The notes under the pieces were generated by a model. It was given only the letters and a program-made list of their open reading frames with translations, had not been told where the DNA came from and did not search any database. A stretch of 64,000 bases of DNA from NCBI RefSeq assembly GCF_024437735.1, contig NZ_JANFQO010000027.1, positions 1 to 64,000 of the forward strand. Direction: 5' to 3'. Both the position numbers and the translations under genes were made by a program. Source of the stretch: Tahibacter harae (GTDB taxonomy: Bacteria > Pseudomonadota > Gammaproteobacteria > Xanthomonadales > Rhodanobacteraceae). Below are positions 45,544-54,500 of the stretch, piece by piece; position 1 is the first letter of the stretch, and the number at the start of each line of letters is the position of its first letter.

Positions 45544-46065
45544 CTATCCGAGCAGGTCTTCGAGCACGATCTGGCCGCTTTCCAGGTCGACGCGCGAGCG
45601 CAGCAGCAGGTCGATGGGATACGGCTCGGACCAGAGCTGGCCGCGGATCTCCATGGTCAGCTGGTTGTGCGTGTGATAGCCGTTTTCCGACGGCAGTATG
45701 CGCACGGCCAGGGTTTCCGGCAGTACGCGCGGCTCGAACATCTTGATCGCGTTGCTGATCGCGGTCTGCACTTCGGTCAGGTCGTCGTCGACCAGCTGGC
45801 GGCCGGAAAGCGCGAGCACGCCGAAATTCACCACCGAGCGGCGCACGGCGTCGATGCCGGCCATGCTGGTCTCGGACTCGGCGTTGGTGGTGTTGAGCAG
45901 CCAGGAGATATCGCGCAGCACGCACTGGCGGAACACCGCCTTGGTCATCACGCGCTCGTGCACGGTCTCGTTGCGGTTTTCCGGGTGGAGATCGGTCAGC
46001 CGGTCCAGCAGCACCGGCAGCAGCCGGGTGGAACGGGCGCCCTGCAGTGGATTGCTCTTACTCAT
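45544..46065 (-). CDS. tssE: T6SS baseplate protein TssE (gp25-like)
   Basis: 173 residues with the gp25-like fold: LPVLLDRLTDLHPE at the N-terminus, VLRDISWLLNTTNAE (the conserved LxxLLNTR-like motif; here NTT rather than NTR), SVVNFGVLALSG, and a PIDLLLRSRVDLESG C-terminus. It overlaps tagJ by 8 bp and precedes tssF by 4 bp. Baseplate wedge component on which sheath polymerisation starts. The NTT in place of NTR is a small deviation. Confidence 0.94.
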   Translation of the reverse strand: MSKSNPLQGARSTRLLPVLLDRLTDLHPENRNETVHERVMTKAVFRQCVLRDISWLLNTTNAESETSMAGIDAVRRSVVNFGVLALSGRQLVDDDLTEVQTAISNAIKMFEPRVLPETLAVRILPSENGYHTHNQLTMEIRGQLWSEPYPIDLLLRSRVDLESGQIVLEDLLG

Positions 46066-46888
46066 CGCCGTCCGCGGCGCCGTCGTCTGCCGCGTCTTCG
46101 GCGCGCTCCAGGCGGCGCACGGACAGGAAGGCGTGGTCGTCCACGTCGCTGACCCAGCTGCGCTGGCCCAGGCCGGCGTAGGCGTCCTCGCCGATGGTTT
46201 CCCAGGTGGTCAGCGAAGCCAGCGCCAGGCGTTCGTCGGCCTGGCCGTAGCTGCGCGGGTAGCGGCTGGGCACCAGCACCACGTGCTGGCCGCCGTTGCG
46301 CAGGGTGAGCCGGCCGGGCAGCCAGACCAGGTCGCGCAGATCGGTCGGCGGCTCCAGCTCCAGCAGCTGGATATGGTCGAAGGGCAGCCAGTAGTACTGG
46401 CCCTTGAGAATGATTTCGCAGACCGGGCCCAGGCGCGAATCCGCATCGGCCAGCCACTCGACCGGGGTTTCGTCGAGCAGGAAGGCGGTGGCGGGCGCCG
46501 CCTCGAAGGCCTGCTGCATGAGTTCGTCGGCCAGGGCCTTGTCGCGCGGACGGCTGGCCAGGGACTGGCTCAGCGTGGCGAACCAGGGCTCGGGCTGGCC
46601 TATGGTCTGCGGCGCGAGTTCGCCGGCGAAGACTTTCTCGCGCTGCAGCTCGCAGCGGATCGCCTCGCGGTACATCTGCGCCATGGGAATGGCCGCGGCG
46701 CTGAGCGTGGCCGCAGTCTGCAGCTGGGTGACGGCGCGCGACCAGTTGCCCGTGAGCATGCTGAGCTGGGCCAGGTGCACGCGCAGCGGCAGGCTTTCGG
46801 GTTTGGCGCGGATCGCCGCAACGAGTTCGGCCTGTTGTTCGGCCAGGGACTGGTCACGGCGCAAGGTGGCAGACAAGGTGGCATCCAT
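46058..46888 (-). CDS. tagJ: T6SS accessory protein TagJ (ImpE)
   Basis: 276 residues; the ATG complementary to 46886-46888 has AGGA eleven bases upstream, and in-frame sequence further upstream is not family-like. TagJ/HsiE binds the sheath protein TssB and ClpV-type ATPase in H1-like systems. The N-terminal part is a TPR-like domain (VHLAQLSMLTGNWSRAVTQL), and the C-terminal ImpE domain has ILKGQYYWLPFDHIQLLELE, LRDLVWLPGRLTL and RYPRSY landmarks, ending in an acidic tail. It overlaps tssE by 8 bp. Its presence places this system near the TagJ-carrying (H1/i3-like) clade. Confidence 0.92.
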   Translation of the reverse strand: MDATLSATLRRDQSLAEQQAELVAAIRAKPESLPLRVHLAQLSMLTGNWSRAVTQLQTAATLSAAAIPMAQMYREAIRCELQREKVFAGELAPQTIGQPEPWFATLSQSLASRPRDKALADELMQQAFEAAPATAFLLDETPVEWLADADSRLGPVCEIILKGQYYWLPFDHIQLLELEPPTDLRDLVWLPGRLTLRNGGQHVVLVPSRYPRSYGQADERLALASLTTWETIGEDAYAGLGQRSWVSDVDDHAFLSVRRLERAEDAADDGAADGDE

Positions 46889-47010
46889 GCGCAACGGGTT
46901 CCTGCTGGGCTGCAAACACAACGCCGGTGACGGAGAGCGGCTGGCGCCGGTCTCCGCACCGGGAACGGACAGTCGACGCCGGCGCTTGCGCGCTGGCGCC
47001 GCGATGTTGC

Positions 47011-47562
47011 TTAGGCCGCCTTGTTCTGCTTGACGTCCCAGGCGCCCGTAACGGCGGCACCCATGGAGCCGTCGCTGTTCTGCTCCTTCACCTCGACCTT
47101 GATCTTGGAGTAGGACATGCCGACTTCCTCGATCACGCGCGGGCTGTTGGTGGCGCCGACCGGGCGGACGTGGGTGATGAGCACGTCGCTCAGGGTGACC
47201 TTCATGTATTCCTGCTGGCCGTCACCGACCTTGCACGCCGACAGCTCGACGCTGCTGATGTGCTTGCCGCTGGCGCAGTACTTGATGAGGTTGGCCGTGG
47301 CCTTGTCGACGTAGTGCGTGAAGACGAACTCGCTGAAATTGGCCTTGCCGACGCCGCCGCCGCCGCCCGTGTGGGTGGAGGAGGACTGGCTGACCGCGTA
47401 GCCCCAGCTCAGGACATCGAGCTGGCCGGAGTGCTTGGAATCCTTGGATTCGCCGGAGATGCCGTCGATCTTCAGGAAGAAGTCCTGCAGCGAGTCTTTG
47501 GGAGCGGTATCGACCGAGACGCTCGGCGCCGCCATGATGCTGCCCATTCCGAGAGATGCCAT
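47011..47562 (-). CDS. hcp: T6SS inner tube protein Hcp (TssD)
   Basis: 183 residues; AAGGAT eight to nine bases before the ATG. Hexameric rings of Hcp stack into the tube. Family landmarks: DFFLKIDGISGESKD near residue 27, LDVLSWGYAVSQ, FSEFVFTHYVDKATANLI, YMKVTLSDVLITHV and MSYSKIKVEV. A 20-residue N-terminal extension (MASLGMGSIMAAP and on) precedes the usual start region, so an internal ATG at residue 10 is conceivable, but the ribosome binding site favours the first. It follows tssC across a 103-bp spacer containing a stem-loop with U-run, suggesting separate dosage control. Confidence 0.96.
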   Translation of the reverse strand: MASLGMGSIMAAPSVSVDTAPKDSLQDFFLKIDGISGESKDSKHSGQLDVLSWGYAVSQSSSTHTGGGGGVGKANFSEFVFTHYVDKATANLIKYCASGKHISSVELSACKVGDGQQEYMKVTLSDVLITHVRPVGATNSPRVIEEVGMSYSKIKVEVKEQNSDGSMGAAVTGAWDVKQNKAA

Positions 47563-47586
47563 ACGTTTAATCCTTAACTTCGATGG

Positions 47587-47628
47587 AAAAAGAGAACCGG
47601 ATCTTTCACCAGGGGGGCATTCCGGTTC
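47587..47628 (-). terminator. Stem-loop with U-run between tssC and hcp
   Basis: On the minus strand, GAACCGGA (47628-47621) pairs with TCCGGTTC (47601-47594) around a 19-nt loop, and five T residues follow two bases later (47591-47587), only 24 nt before the hcp start. It could cause partial termination after tssBC or protect a processed 3' end. Confidence 0.55.
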
Positions 47629-47665
47629 GGTCCTTGCCAGGCTCCGTTCAGGCGGAGACTAGCCT

Positions 47666-49162
47666 TCACTGCCCGCCGGACTTGACGGACGGAAGCTTGG
47701 AAACCAGGCGCAGGGACACGGTCAGCCCTTCGAGCTGATAGTGCGGGCGCAGGAAGAATTTCGAGGTATAGAAGCCGGGATTGCCTTCCACCTCTTCGAC
47801 CTGGACCTCGGCGGCCGCGAGCGGCTTCATCGCCTTGGTCTCCTGGGAAGAATTGGCCGGATCACCGTCGACGTAGTTCATGATCCAGTCGTTGAGCCAG
47901 CGCTCCATGTCGTCGCGTTCCATGAACGAGCCGATCTTGTCGCGCACGATGCACTTCAGATAGTGGGCGAAGCGGCAGCAGGCGAACAGGTACGGCAGGC
48001 GCGCGGCGAGGTTGGCGTTCGCGGTCGCGTCCGGGTCGTAGTATTCGGCCGGCTTCTGCAGCGACTGGGCGCCGATGAAGGCGGCCACGTCGGTGTTCTT
48101 GCGGTGCACCAGCGGCATGAAGCCGTTCTTGGCCAGTTCGGCCTCGCGCCGGTCGGAGATCGCGATTTCGGTCGGGCACTTCATATCCACGCCGCCGTCG
48201 TCGGACGGGAAGGTGTGCGTGGGCAGGCCTTCGACCGCACCGCCGGATTCCACGCCGCGGATCGAGGTACACCAGCCGTAGTACTTGAACGAACGGTTGA
48301 TGTTCACCGCCATGGCATAGGCCGAGTTGGCCCAGCAGTACGCGGTGTGGCTGGTGCCGTCGGTGGATTCCTCGAAATTGAATTCGTCGATCGGGTTGGT
48401 GCGCACGCCGTAGGGCAGGCGCGCCAGGAAGCGCGGCATGGTCAGGCCCAGGTAGCGCGAGTCCTCGGAATTGCGCAGGCTGCGCCAGGCGACGTATTCG
48501 GTGTTCTCGAAGATCTTGGTCAGGTCGCGCGGGTTGGCCAGTTCCTGCCAGGATTCCATCTGCATCGTGCTCGGCGCCGCGCCGGTGATGAACGGGCAGT
48601 GCGAGGCGGCCGAGATCTTGGCCATCTCGGTGAGCAGTTCCACGTCCGGCGGCGAGTGGTCGAAGTGGTAGTCGCCGACGATGCAGCCGTAGGGCACGCC
48701 GCCGAGCTGGTCGTACTCGGCTTCGTAGATCTTCTTGAAGATCGGGCTCTGATCCCAGCCTATGCCCTTGTGCCGGCGCAGCGTGCGGTGCAGGTCGCGC
48801 TTGGAGATAGGCATGAACTTGATCTTGAGCATCTCGTCGACTTCGGTGTTGTTGACGAGGTAGTGCAGGCCGCGCCAGGCGCTTTCCAGCTGCTGGTAGT
48901 CGGCGTGGTGGATGATCGCGTTGATCTGCTCGGACATCTTGCGGTCGATCTCGGCGATGATGGCCTCGATCGCCTTGTACGAATCCGCGCCGATGGTGAC
49001 CGTGTTGGAAAGCGCCTGCTCCGCGAGCGTGCGCACGGCGACCTGTACGGCCTCCTTGGCCTCGTCGGTCTTGGGCTTGAATTCCTTTTGCAGCAGCGCC
49101 GAGAAATCGTCGCTTTCCGCAAATCCGGTCTGCTTTTCGAGTAGGGCTTGGTTCTGCGCCAT
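47666..49162 (-). CDS. tssC: T6SS contractile sheath large subunit TssC
   Basis: 498 residues. TssC forms the sheath with TssB and is the ClpV substrate. Conserved segments: LESAWRGLHYLV, EYDQLGGVPYGCIVGDY, FITGAAPSTMQMESW, EDSRYLGLTMPRFLARLPYG, SYAMAVNI-like N-NRS region, RDKIGSFMERDDMERWLNDWI and the C-terminal PGFYTSKFFLRPHYQLEG. Full length and intact. Preceded by tssB (32 bp). Confidence 0.97.
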   Translation of the reverse strand: MAQNQALLEKQTGFAESDDFSALLQKEFKPKTDEAKEAVQVAVRTLAEQALSNTVTIGADSYKAIEAIIAEIDRKMSEQINAIIHHADYQQLESAWRGLHYLVNNTEVDEMLKIKFMPISKRDLHRTLRRHKGIGWDQSPIFKKIYEAEYDQLGGVPYGCIVGDYHFDHSPPDVELLTEMAKISAASHCPFITGAAPSTMQMESWQELANPRDLTKIFENTEYVAWRSLRNSEDSRYLGLTMPRFLARLPYGVRTNPIDEFNFEESTDGTSHTAYCWANSAYAMAVNINRSFKYYGWCTSIRGVESGGAVEGLPTHTFPSDDGGVDMKCPTEIAISDRREAELAKNGFMPLVHRKNTDVAAFIGAQSLQKPAEYYDPDATANANLAARLPYLFACCRFAHYLKCIVRDKIGSFMERDDMERWLNDWIMNYVDGDPANSSQETKAMKPLAAAEVQVEEVEGNPGFYTSKFFLRPHYQLEGLTVSLRLVSKLPSVKSGGQ

Positions 49163-49194
49163 GAGTGGATTCCCCGTGTTCGGTCGCGCGGCGC

Positions 49195-49746
49195 TCAGGC
49201 GTCGCTGTTTTCGGTATCGGCGGGCTTGGCGGCCTGCGGCGCCGCGGCGAGCGACTTGAGCAGGGCCGGGTCATTGAGCACCTTGCCGATCAGTTCCTCG
49301 GCGCCGGTCTTGCCGTCCATGTAGGTAAGCAGGTTGTTGAGCTGGGTGCGCGCATCCAGCAGCTTGGACAGCGCATCGACCTTCTTGGCGATGGCGCCGG
49401 GCGAGAAGTCGTCCATGCTCTCGAAGGTGATGTCCACCGCCATGTTGCCTTCGCCGGTCAGGGTGTTGGGCACGGCGAAGGCGACGCGCGGCTTGATCGC
49501 CTTCATGCGCTCGTCGAAGTTGTCGATGTCGATTTCGAGGAACTTGCGGTCCGCCACGGCGGGCAGGTCCTGCACCGGCTTGCCGGCCAGGTCGGCCATG
49601 ACGCCCATGACAAAGGGAATCTGTACCTTTTTCTCGGAACCGTAGATTTCCACGTCGTATTCGATCTGCACGCGCGGAGCCCGGTTGCGCCCGATGAATT
49701 TCTGGGCGCTGCTCTTGTTGGTGCGGGTGTACTTGGAACCGCTCAT
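49195..49746 (-). CDS. tssB: T6SS contractile sheath small subunit TssB
   Basis: 183 residues with the TssB pattern: RAPRVQIEYDVEIYGSEKK, LPFVMGVMADLAG-type strand (IPFVMGVMADLAGKP), RKFLEIDIDNFDERMKAIKPR, and LTFESMDDFSP-like (ITFESMDDFSPGAI). The C-terminal acidic tail is typical. It precedes tssC in the standard order. Confidence 0.96.
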   Translation of the reverse strand: MSGSKYTRTNKSSAQKFIGRNRAPRVQIEYDVEIYGSEKKVQIPFVMGVMADLAGKPVQDLPAVADRKFLEIDIDNFDERMKAIKPRVAFAVPNTLTGEGNMAVDITFESMDDFSPGAIAKKVDALSKLLDARTQLNNLLTYMDGKTGAEELIGKVLNDPALLKSLAAAPQAAKPADTENSDA

Positions 49747-49901
49747 CTGCGCAATCTCCTGAAAATCGCCTCGGGGCTACCGGCTATGCGGGCAAACAAC
49801 GGCAGGCGTGGTACGGCCTGGAACGGGGCCTGCCGGCGCCGCCAGGGCGACCGGATAAGGCTTGGTGGCTAGTGTGTATCGAAATTCCCCGCGGGTCATG
49901 C

Positions 49902-50924
49902 TCAGTTCCTGTTGGTGCCGGCGAGAAGCTCCGCCTGGGCCAGGCCGTCGGGAGCAAGCTCGCGCAGGATGGCGAGGAAATCCAGCCCGATCAGGCCGCG
50001 CGCGCGGCGGATCAGCAGCGGCGCCGGATTGGCGGGCTCGGTTTCTTCGAGGAATTTGCAGACCGCGTCCAGCATGAGCACGGCATCCTGGCGCGACATG
50101 GCCTTGCGCGGCACGCCCGCGGCAGACACCGCCGCGGCCGGCGCATCGTCGTAGGCGGCGGCCTCGTCGGTGCTGTCCGCACTGGCGGCCTCGGCCTTGT
50201 CGCGCTGCAGGTGCAGCGGGAATACCTGGTCGATGAAGGCGATCAGCGGCGGCAGGTCGGGCGCGTCGCTGGAACCCATCTGCTCGCGGCAGTGCTGGTC
50301 CAGTTCCTTGGCCAGCGCGCGCAGTTCGCGCAGCGCGGCAAGGCCGCGGCTGCCGTTGGCGAGTTCTTCCTGCAGCAGCGGTTCGATCTGGTGGCGCTGG
50401 ATGGGACCGGAGCCGCTGCTGTCGCGGCCGCTGGCGACGCGCTCGATCGCACCGAGTTCCAGCGGACCCAGCTGGCGCGTGGGCAGCGGCGTGGCGCGCA
50501 GGTCGCCGATCAGGCCTTCGGCCGCGGCCAGGCTGTTGAGCGCATTGCAGCGCGGCAGCGGATCGTCCTCGCCGTCGACGGTCAGCGCGGGATAGGCCTC
50601 GAACCAATGGCGCCTGGCCAGCTCCAGCGTAAGGTTGAGCCCGGCGACGGCACCGTCCAGGCCGTGCTTGCGCGTGAGCGCGCGGGTGACGAACACGGTG
50701 AGGCGGAAATCCTTGCTGCGGGCGAGCAGGCCGGTGGCCTGGGCCAGCACGCGCGACCAGTCCGGTCCTTCGGCCGGGATCACCGTATCGCCGTACTGGC
50801 GCTCGGGCTGGCCTTCGATGCTGCGTTCCAGCGCAAGGTAGTCTGCGTCGTAGTCGAGCTCGACTCCGCAGGCGCGCTCGGCGTCCACGGGTGCCAGCAG
50901 CGAATCGACATCGATCAACGTCAT
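49902..50924 (-). CDS. tssA: T6SS TssA protein
   Basis: 340 residues with an ImpA_N domain at residues about 8-130 (GVELDYDADYLALERSIEG, WSRVLAQATGLLARSKDFRLTVFVTRALTRKHG), followed by a helical middle and a C-terminal part with MSRQDAVLMLDAVCKFLEETEPANPAPLLIRRARGLIG, the sequence that caps short TssA proteins. TssA primes tube and sheath growth at the baseplate and, in short forms, follows the distal end. It is 155 bp upstream of tssB and 48 bp after the TPR lipoprotein. Confidence 0.92.
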   Translation of the reverse strand: MTLIDVDSLLAPVDAERACGVELDYDADYLALERSIEGQPERQYGDTVIPAEGPDWSRVLAQATGLLARSKDFRLTVFVTRALTRKHGLDGAVAGLNLTLELARRHWFEAYPALTVDGEDDPLPRCNALNSLAAAEGLIGDLRATPLPTRQLGPLELGAIERVASGRDSSGSGPIQRHQIEPLLQEELANGSRGLAALRELRALAKELDQHCREQMGSSDAPDLPPLIAFIDQVFPLHLQRDKAEAASADSTDEAAAYDDAPAAAVSAAGVPRKAMSRQDAVLMLDAVCKFLEETEPANPAPLLIRRARGLIGLDFLAILRELAPDGLAQAELLAGTNRN

Positions 50925-50972
50925 TTGAACCCCTGTTGCCTGTGCGGCGGCCGGCCCGGGGGCCGGCGGCGC

Positions 50973-51422
50973 TCAACGTGCATTTTTCGCGTTCTTGAAT
51001 TCCGGCCCCCACAGCGGATGGTTGTGTTCCGCCGGGGTGAGGTCGAAGTTCGGATCCAGCTGCAGCGCGCGTTCAAACGATTGCCGGCAGAGCGCCGGGC
51101 GTTCGCTCACGCAGTAGGTGAAAGCCAGGTTCTTCAGTGCCGCGATCTTTATCGTATCGCTGGCGGCCCAGATATCCTGTGACAGGAAGGTCGCTTCCGC
51201 CTGGGCGTAGGATCCGGCCTCGTATTCGGCGATGCCCTTGGCCAGCACTTCCTTGCCGCGGGCTTCGGCCTGCTGGCGCGCGACTTCCTCGGCGCTGGGC
51301 TGCGGCGGCGGCTCCACCTTGGGCTTGGCCGGGGCGCAGGCGCCCAGCACGGCGGCGAGCAGCAAAACGAACGCCGGTTTGACGGCGGAACGGAGCGGGT
51401 GGATCGACGGCGTCGTGGTCAA
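50973..51422 (-). CDS. TPR lipoprotein linked to the T6SS kinase
   Basis: 149 residues starting at TTG, the only plausible initiator, with AGGGG nine bases upstream. It has a lipoprotein signal peptide with LGAC at residues 26-29 (Cys29), a Pro-rich spacer, an Ala/Glu/Lys helix and one or two TPR-like helices (GIAEYEAGSYAQAEATFL, LKNLAFTYCVSERPALCRQSFERALQLDPNFDL), then LTPAEHNHPLWGPEF. Comparable lipoproteins occur beside the kinase in related T6SS clusters; they may sense or tether in the outer membrane. It sits 145 bp after ppkA and 48 bp before tssA. Function is inferred. Confidence 0.75.
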   Translation of the reverse strand: MTTTPSIHPLRSAVKPAFVLLLAAVLGACAPAKPKVEPPPQPSAEEVARQQAEARGKEVLAKGIAEYEAGSYAQAEATFLSQDIWAASDTIKIAALKNLAFTYCVSERPALCRQSFERALQLDPNFDLTPAEHNHPLWGPEFKNAKNAR

Positions 51423-51567
51423 CTTGATTTGCCCCTGTACGTGTATTGTCAGCCGGTTTCACGCCGCTGCGCGGCGTACGGCCGCCGCGGCGCGACAGCC
51501 CTACCGGTTGCAGGCCGCCCCCCCCGACGACCCCGCGATGCGCCGCTTTCCGGCGGCACGGTCCAGC

Positions 51568-54500
51568 TTACTGCGCGGCTCCCGACCCGGCGGGCTGGAA
51601 GCGGTGTTCGATCGACGTGGGCTGGCCGGCGGTCACGGTGAGCTGACGGCGCAGCGACTGCAATCCCGGATTGCGCAGTTCCACGTTGTAGGTGCCTGGC
51701 TCCAGCTGCAGGAAACGCAGGGGTGGACTGACGCCGCGCAGGCTGCCGTTGATCCACACCTCGCCCCAGGGCTGGATGCTGAGTTTCACATTTCCGACGC
51801 TGGCCGCGGCGGGCTTGGCGTCACGCCGCGAGCGTGCCGTGCTCGCCGTTTCGCGCGGCCGGCTGCTGCTTTCGCTGTCGCGGCGCGGATTGGCGCCGGT
51901 CACGTCGACGGTCTTGACGGTATCGGCCGAGGCTACGGCCGGAGCGGGCTCTGCCGGCGCCGCAGGCTGCGCCGCCACCGCGGCGGGCGGCGGCTCGGCG
52001 GCAGGCGGCGGCGTCACGGGCAAGGTCTGGCCCGGCGATTCCAGCGCGGCGGACGTGACTTCCGCCGGCGGCGGCTGCGTGCCCAGCACCTGCGAAGCAT
52101 CGGCCAGCGGCGGCGCGGACGGATCCGCAGCGGCGGGCGCGACGGCACCGGCCCCGGTGCCGGGCGCGGGCGCATTCGGATCGGCTGCGACTGCGTTGGG
52201 ATCGGGCGCGGCGGAGGCCACGGCGTTCGTATCGGCGGCGGCAGGCGCTGCGCCGGTATCGGCGACACCGGCCTGGCTGCCCGCATCGGCAGACGGCGCC
52301 GAAGCGGCCGGGTCGGTGCCGGCCGTCACCGCGGGCACGGCGGGCGTGGTCTCGGCAGCCACCGGCGGCGGCACCGGCGCTTCGCTGGGCCCCGACAGCA
52401 GACGCCAGGCCGCGAACGAAAGCACGGCAACGACGGCGAGGCAGGCGGCGATGACGGTCGGAATCACCCAGCCGCGATTCGGCGCGGCAGCGCCGGCAGC
52501 GGCGGTCTCGGTTGCAGCGCCGGCCGGCGGCGTGCGTATGGCGGGCACGGCCACGGGACGCGCTTCGGGCGCAAGGCGACCGGAAAGCAACTCTTCCATT
52601 TCCGGAAAACTGTTGCTTTCCACCTTGGGCTGCTGCGTAGGTGCGGCCAGCGGATCCAGGTCCAGCGCAGAGGCGGAATCCTTGGCCGCCGGCGTGCCCG
52701 AACCCAGCGCGCGCGCCAGCGCCTGCGCATCCGGCGCCGACAGCACCACGGTCGCATCGTTGGCCGGTGCGGCCGGACGCGGCGCGGAAGCCGGCGGCGG
52801 CGTGGCCGCCTGGGGCCGCGATGCGAGCTGGGCCGGGGCGACCGGTGGCGGCGTGCGGCGGGCCTCGGGCTTGGGCGTTTCGGGCTTCGGTGTTTCGTGC
52901 CTGGCTGCTTCGGACCTGGCGGCGTTCTGTGCGGCCTCGACCAGCTGGCGCGGCAGCGGCATGGCCATCGTCGCATCCGGATCGGCGGCGGGCGTTGCGG
53001 CCGGCGGCGTTGCGGCGGACGCTGACGGCGCCGCGGCAGCGGACGCGGCCGTCGGCGGCACAGCCGGCGCCGCCTTGGAAGCCAGCTCGGCCTCGAAGCG
53101 GAATTCGGAGACGACCTGCGGCTCGGCCGATGCCGGTTCCTCGGCGACGACCATGGGTTCCAGCGTGAATTCGGGCACCGGCACCGGCGCGGCGGCAACA
53201 GCCGGCGGCGGCGCCAGCGGCGCGGGCTCGGCCAGCGACAGCGCGGCGGCGTCGATAACGAAGGCGCGCGCCGGCTCGGGCGCGGCTGCCACTGCCGCCA
53301 CAGCGGGAACTGCCGGCACCTCGGCTACGGGCGCGGCAAACACCGTTGGCGCGACGGATTCGGCGAACCCCGCAACGGGTTCCGCAATCGCCGGCGGAGC
53401 CAACGGAGCGACAGGCTCCGGGATGGCCGGCGCAACAAATGCAGCAAGCGGTTCCGGGGTGGCCGGCGGCGCCACTGCAGCGACCGGCTCAGGCAGGGCC
53501 GGCTGCGCGGGCGCAGCGACGGCCGGCGCCGGGGCAAGCAGCGACGAGGCGGCGGATACCGCAGCAAGCGCGGCGGCATCGGCCGGCGCCGCAGCGAACG
53601 CCGCCTGGCCGAACGCAGCGGACGGACCGGCCGCGGACGCACCGCCCGGCAACCCGGACGAGGCTTCCACCGAAGCGAGCACATCATCCAGCGGCGGCAG
53701 ATCCGCCAGCAAGGCGGCCACACCGGCGTCCGGCGCGGTTGCCGGAGACGGCGGAATGGAAACGGGTTCCACGGCGGCCGGCGGCACCGCAGCCGCGGCG
53801 GCAACAGCGATCAGCGATGGGGCCGGCGAAACCGGGGCGGCATTCGATGCAACCGCCGGCGCGCCAGCCGGTACGGCGCCGGCCGGCGCAATCTGGGACG
53901 CCGCGGCAGCCGGTACACCAGTAGAAGTTGCGGCAGCCGGCACATTGTTCGGTGCCGCGGGCGGCGGTGCGACATTCGCCGTGCCGGCGGCCGGCGTCGT
54001 CGGTCCGGCGGCGGCCGCCGCAGCGGCAGCCGCGGCCTTGGCGCCGGCCAGCTGCTTTACCAGCTCGGCCACTTCCTGGGCGGAGACGATGACGGTGCGC
54101 TCGTCCTCGGGCTCGCGCGGCGCCGGCGGCTCGGGCAGCACGGCTTCGATTTCGATGGCCGGGGGCGCCTCGGGCACGACCAGCGGCTCGGCCACGGCCA
54201 GGGCGATGACAGTCTTGTCGTCCTTGGTGACGCGCAGTAGCTCGCGCAACTCGGCGATGGACTGGGGCCGGTCGTTGGGCTGCAGCGCCAGGGCGCGGTC
54301 CACCGCGGTGAGGAATTCGCGCGAATAGCCGCTGAGGCCGGCGCTGGCCAGCGGCTGCAGGCTGTCCTTCATGATGCGCGAGATCGACGCCGGCGGCGGG
54401 CTGCCGGTCAGCGCGAAATGCAGCAGTGCGCCTACGGCGTAGACGTCGGTCCACGGCCCCTGCGGCAGGGCGAAGTCGCTGGAGTATTGCTCGATCGGCG

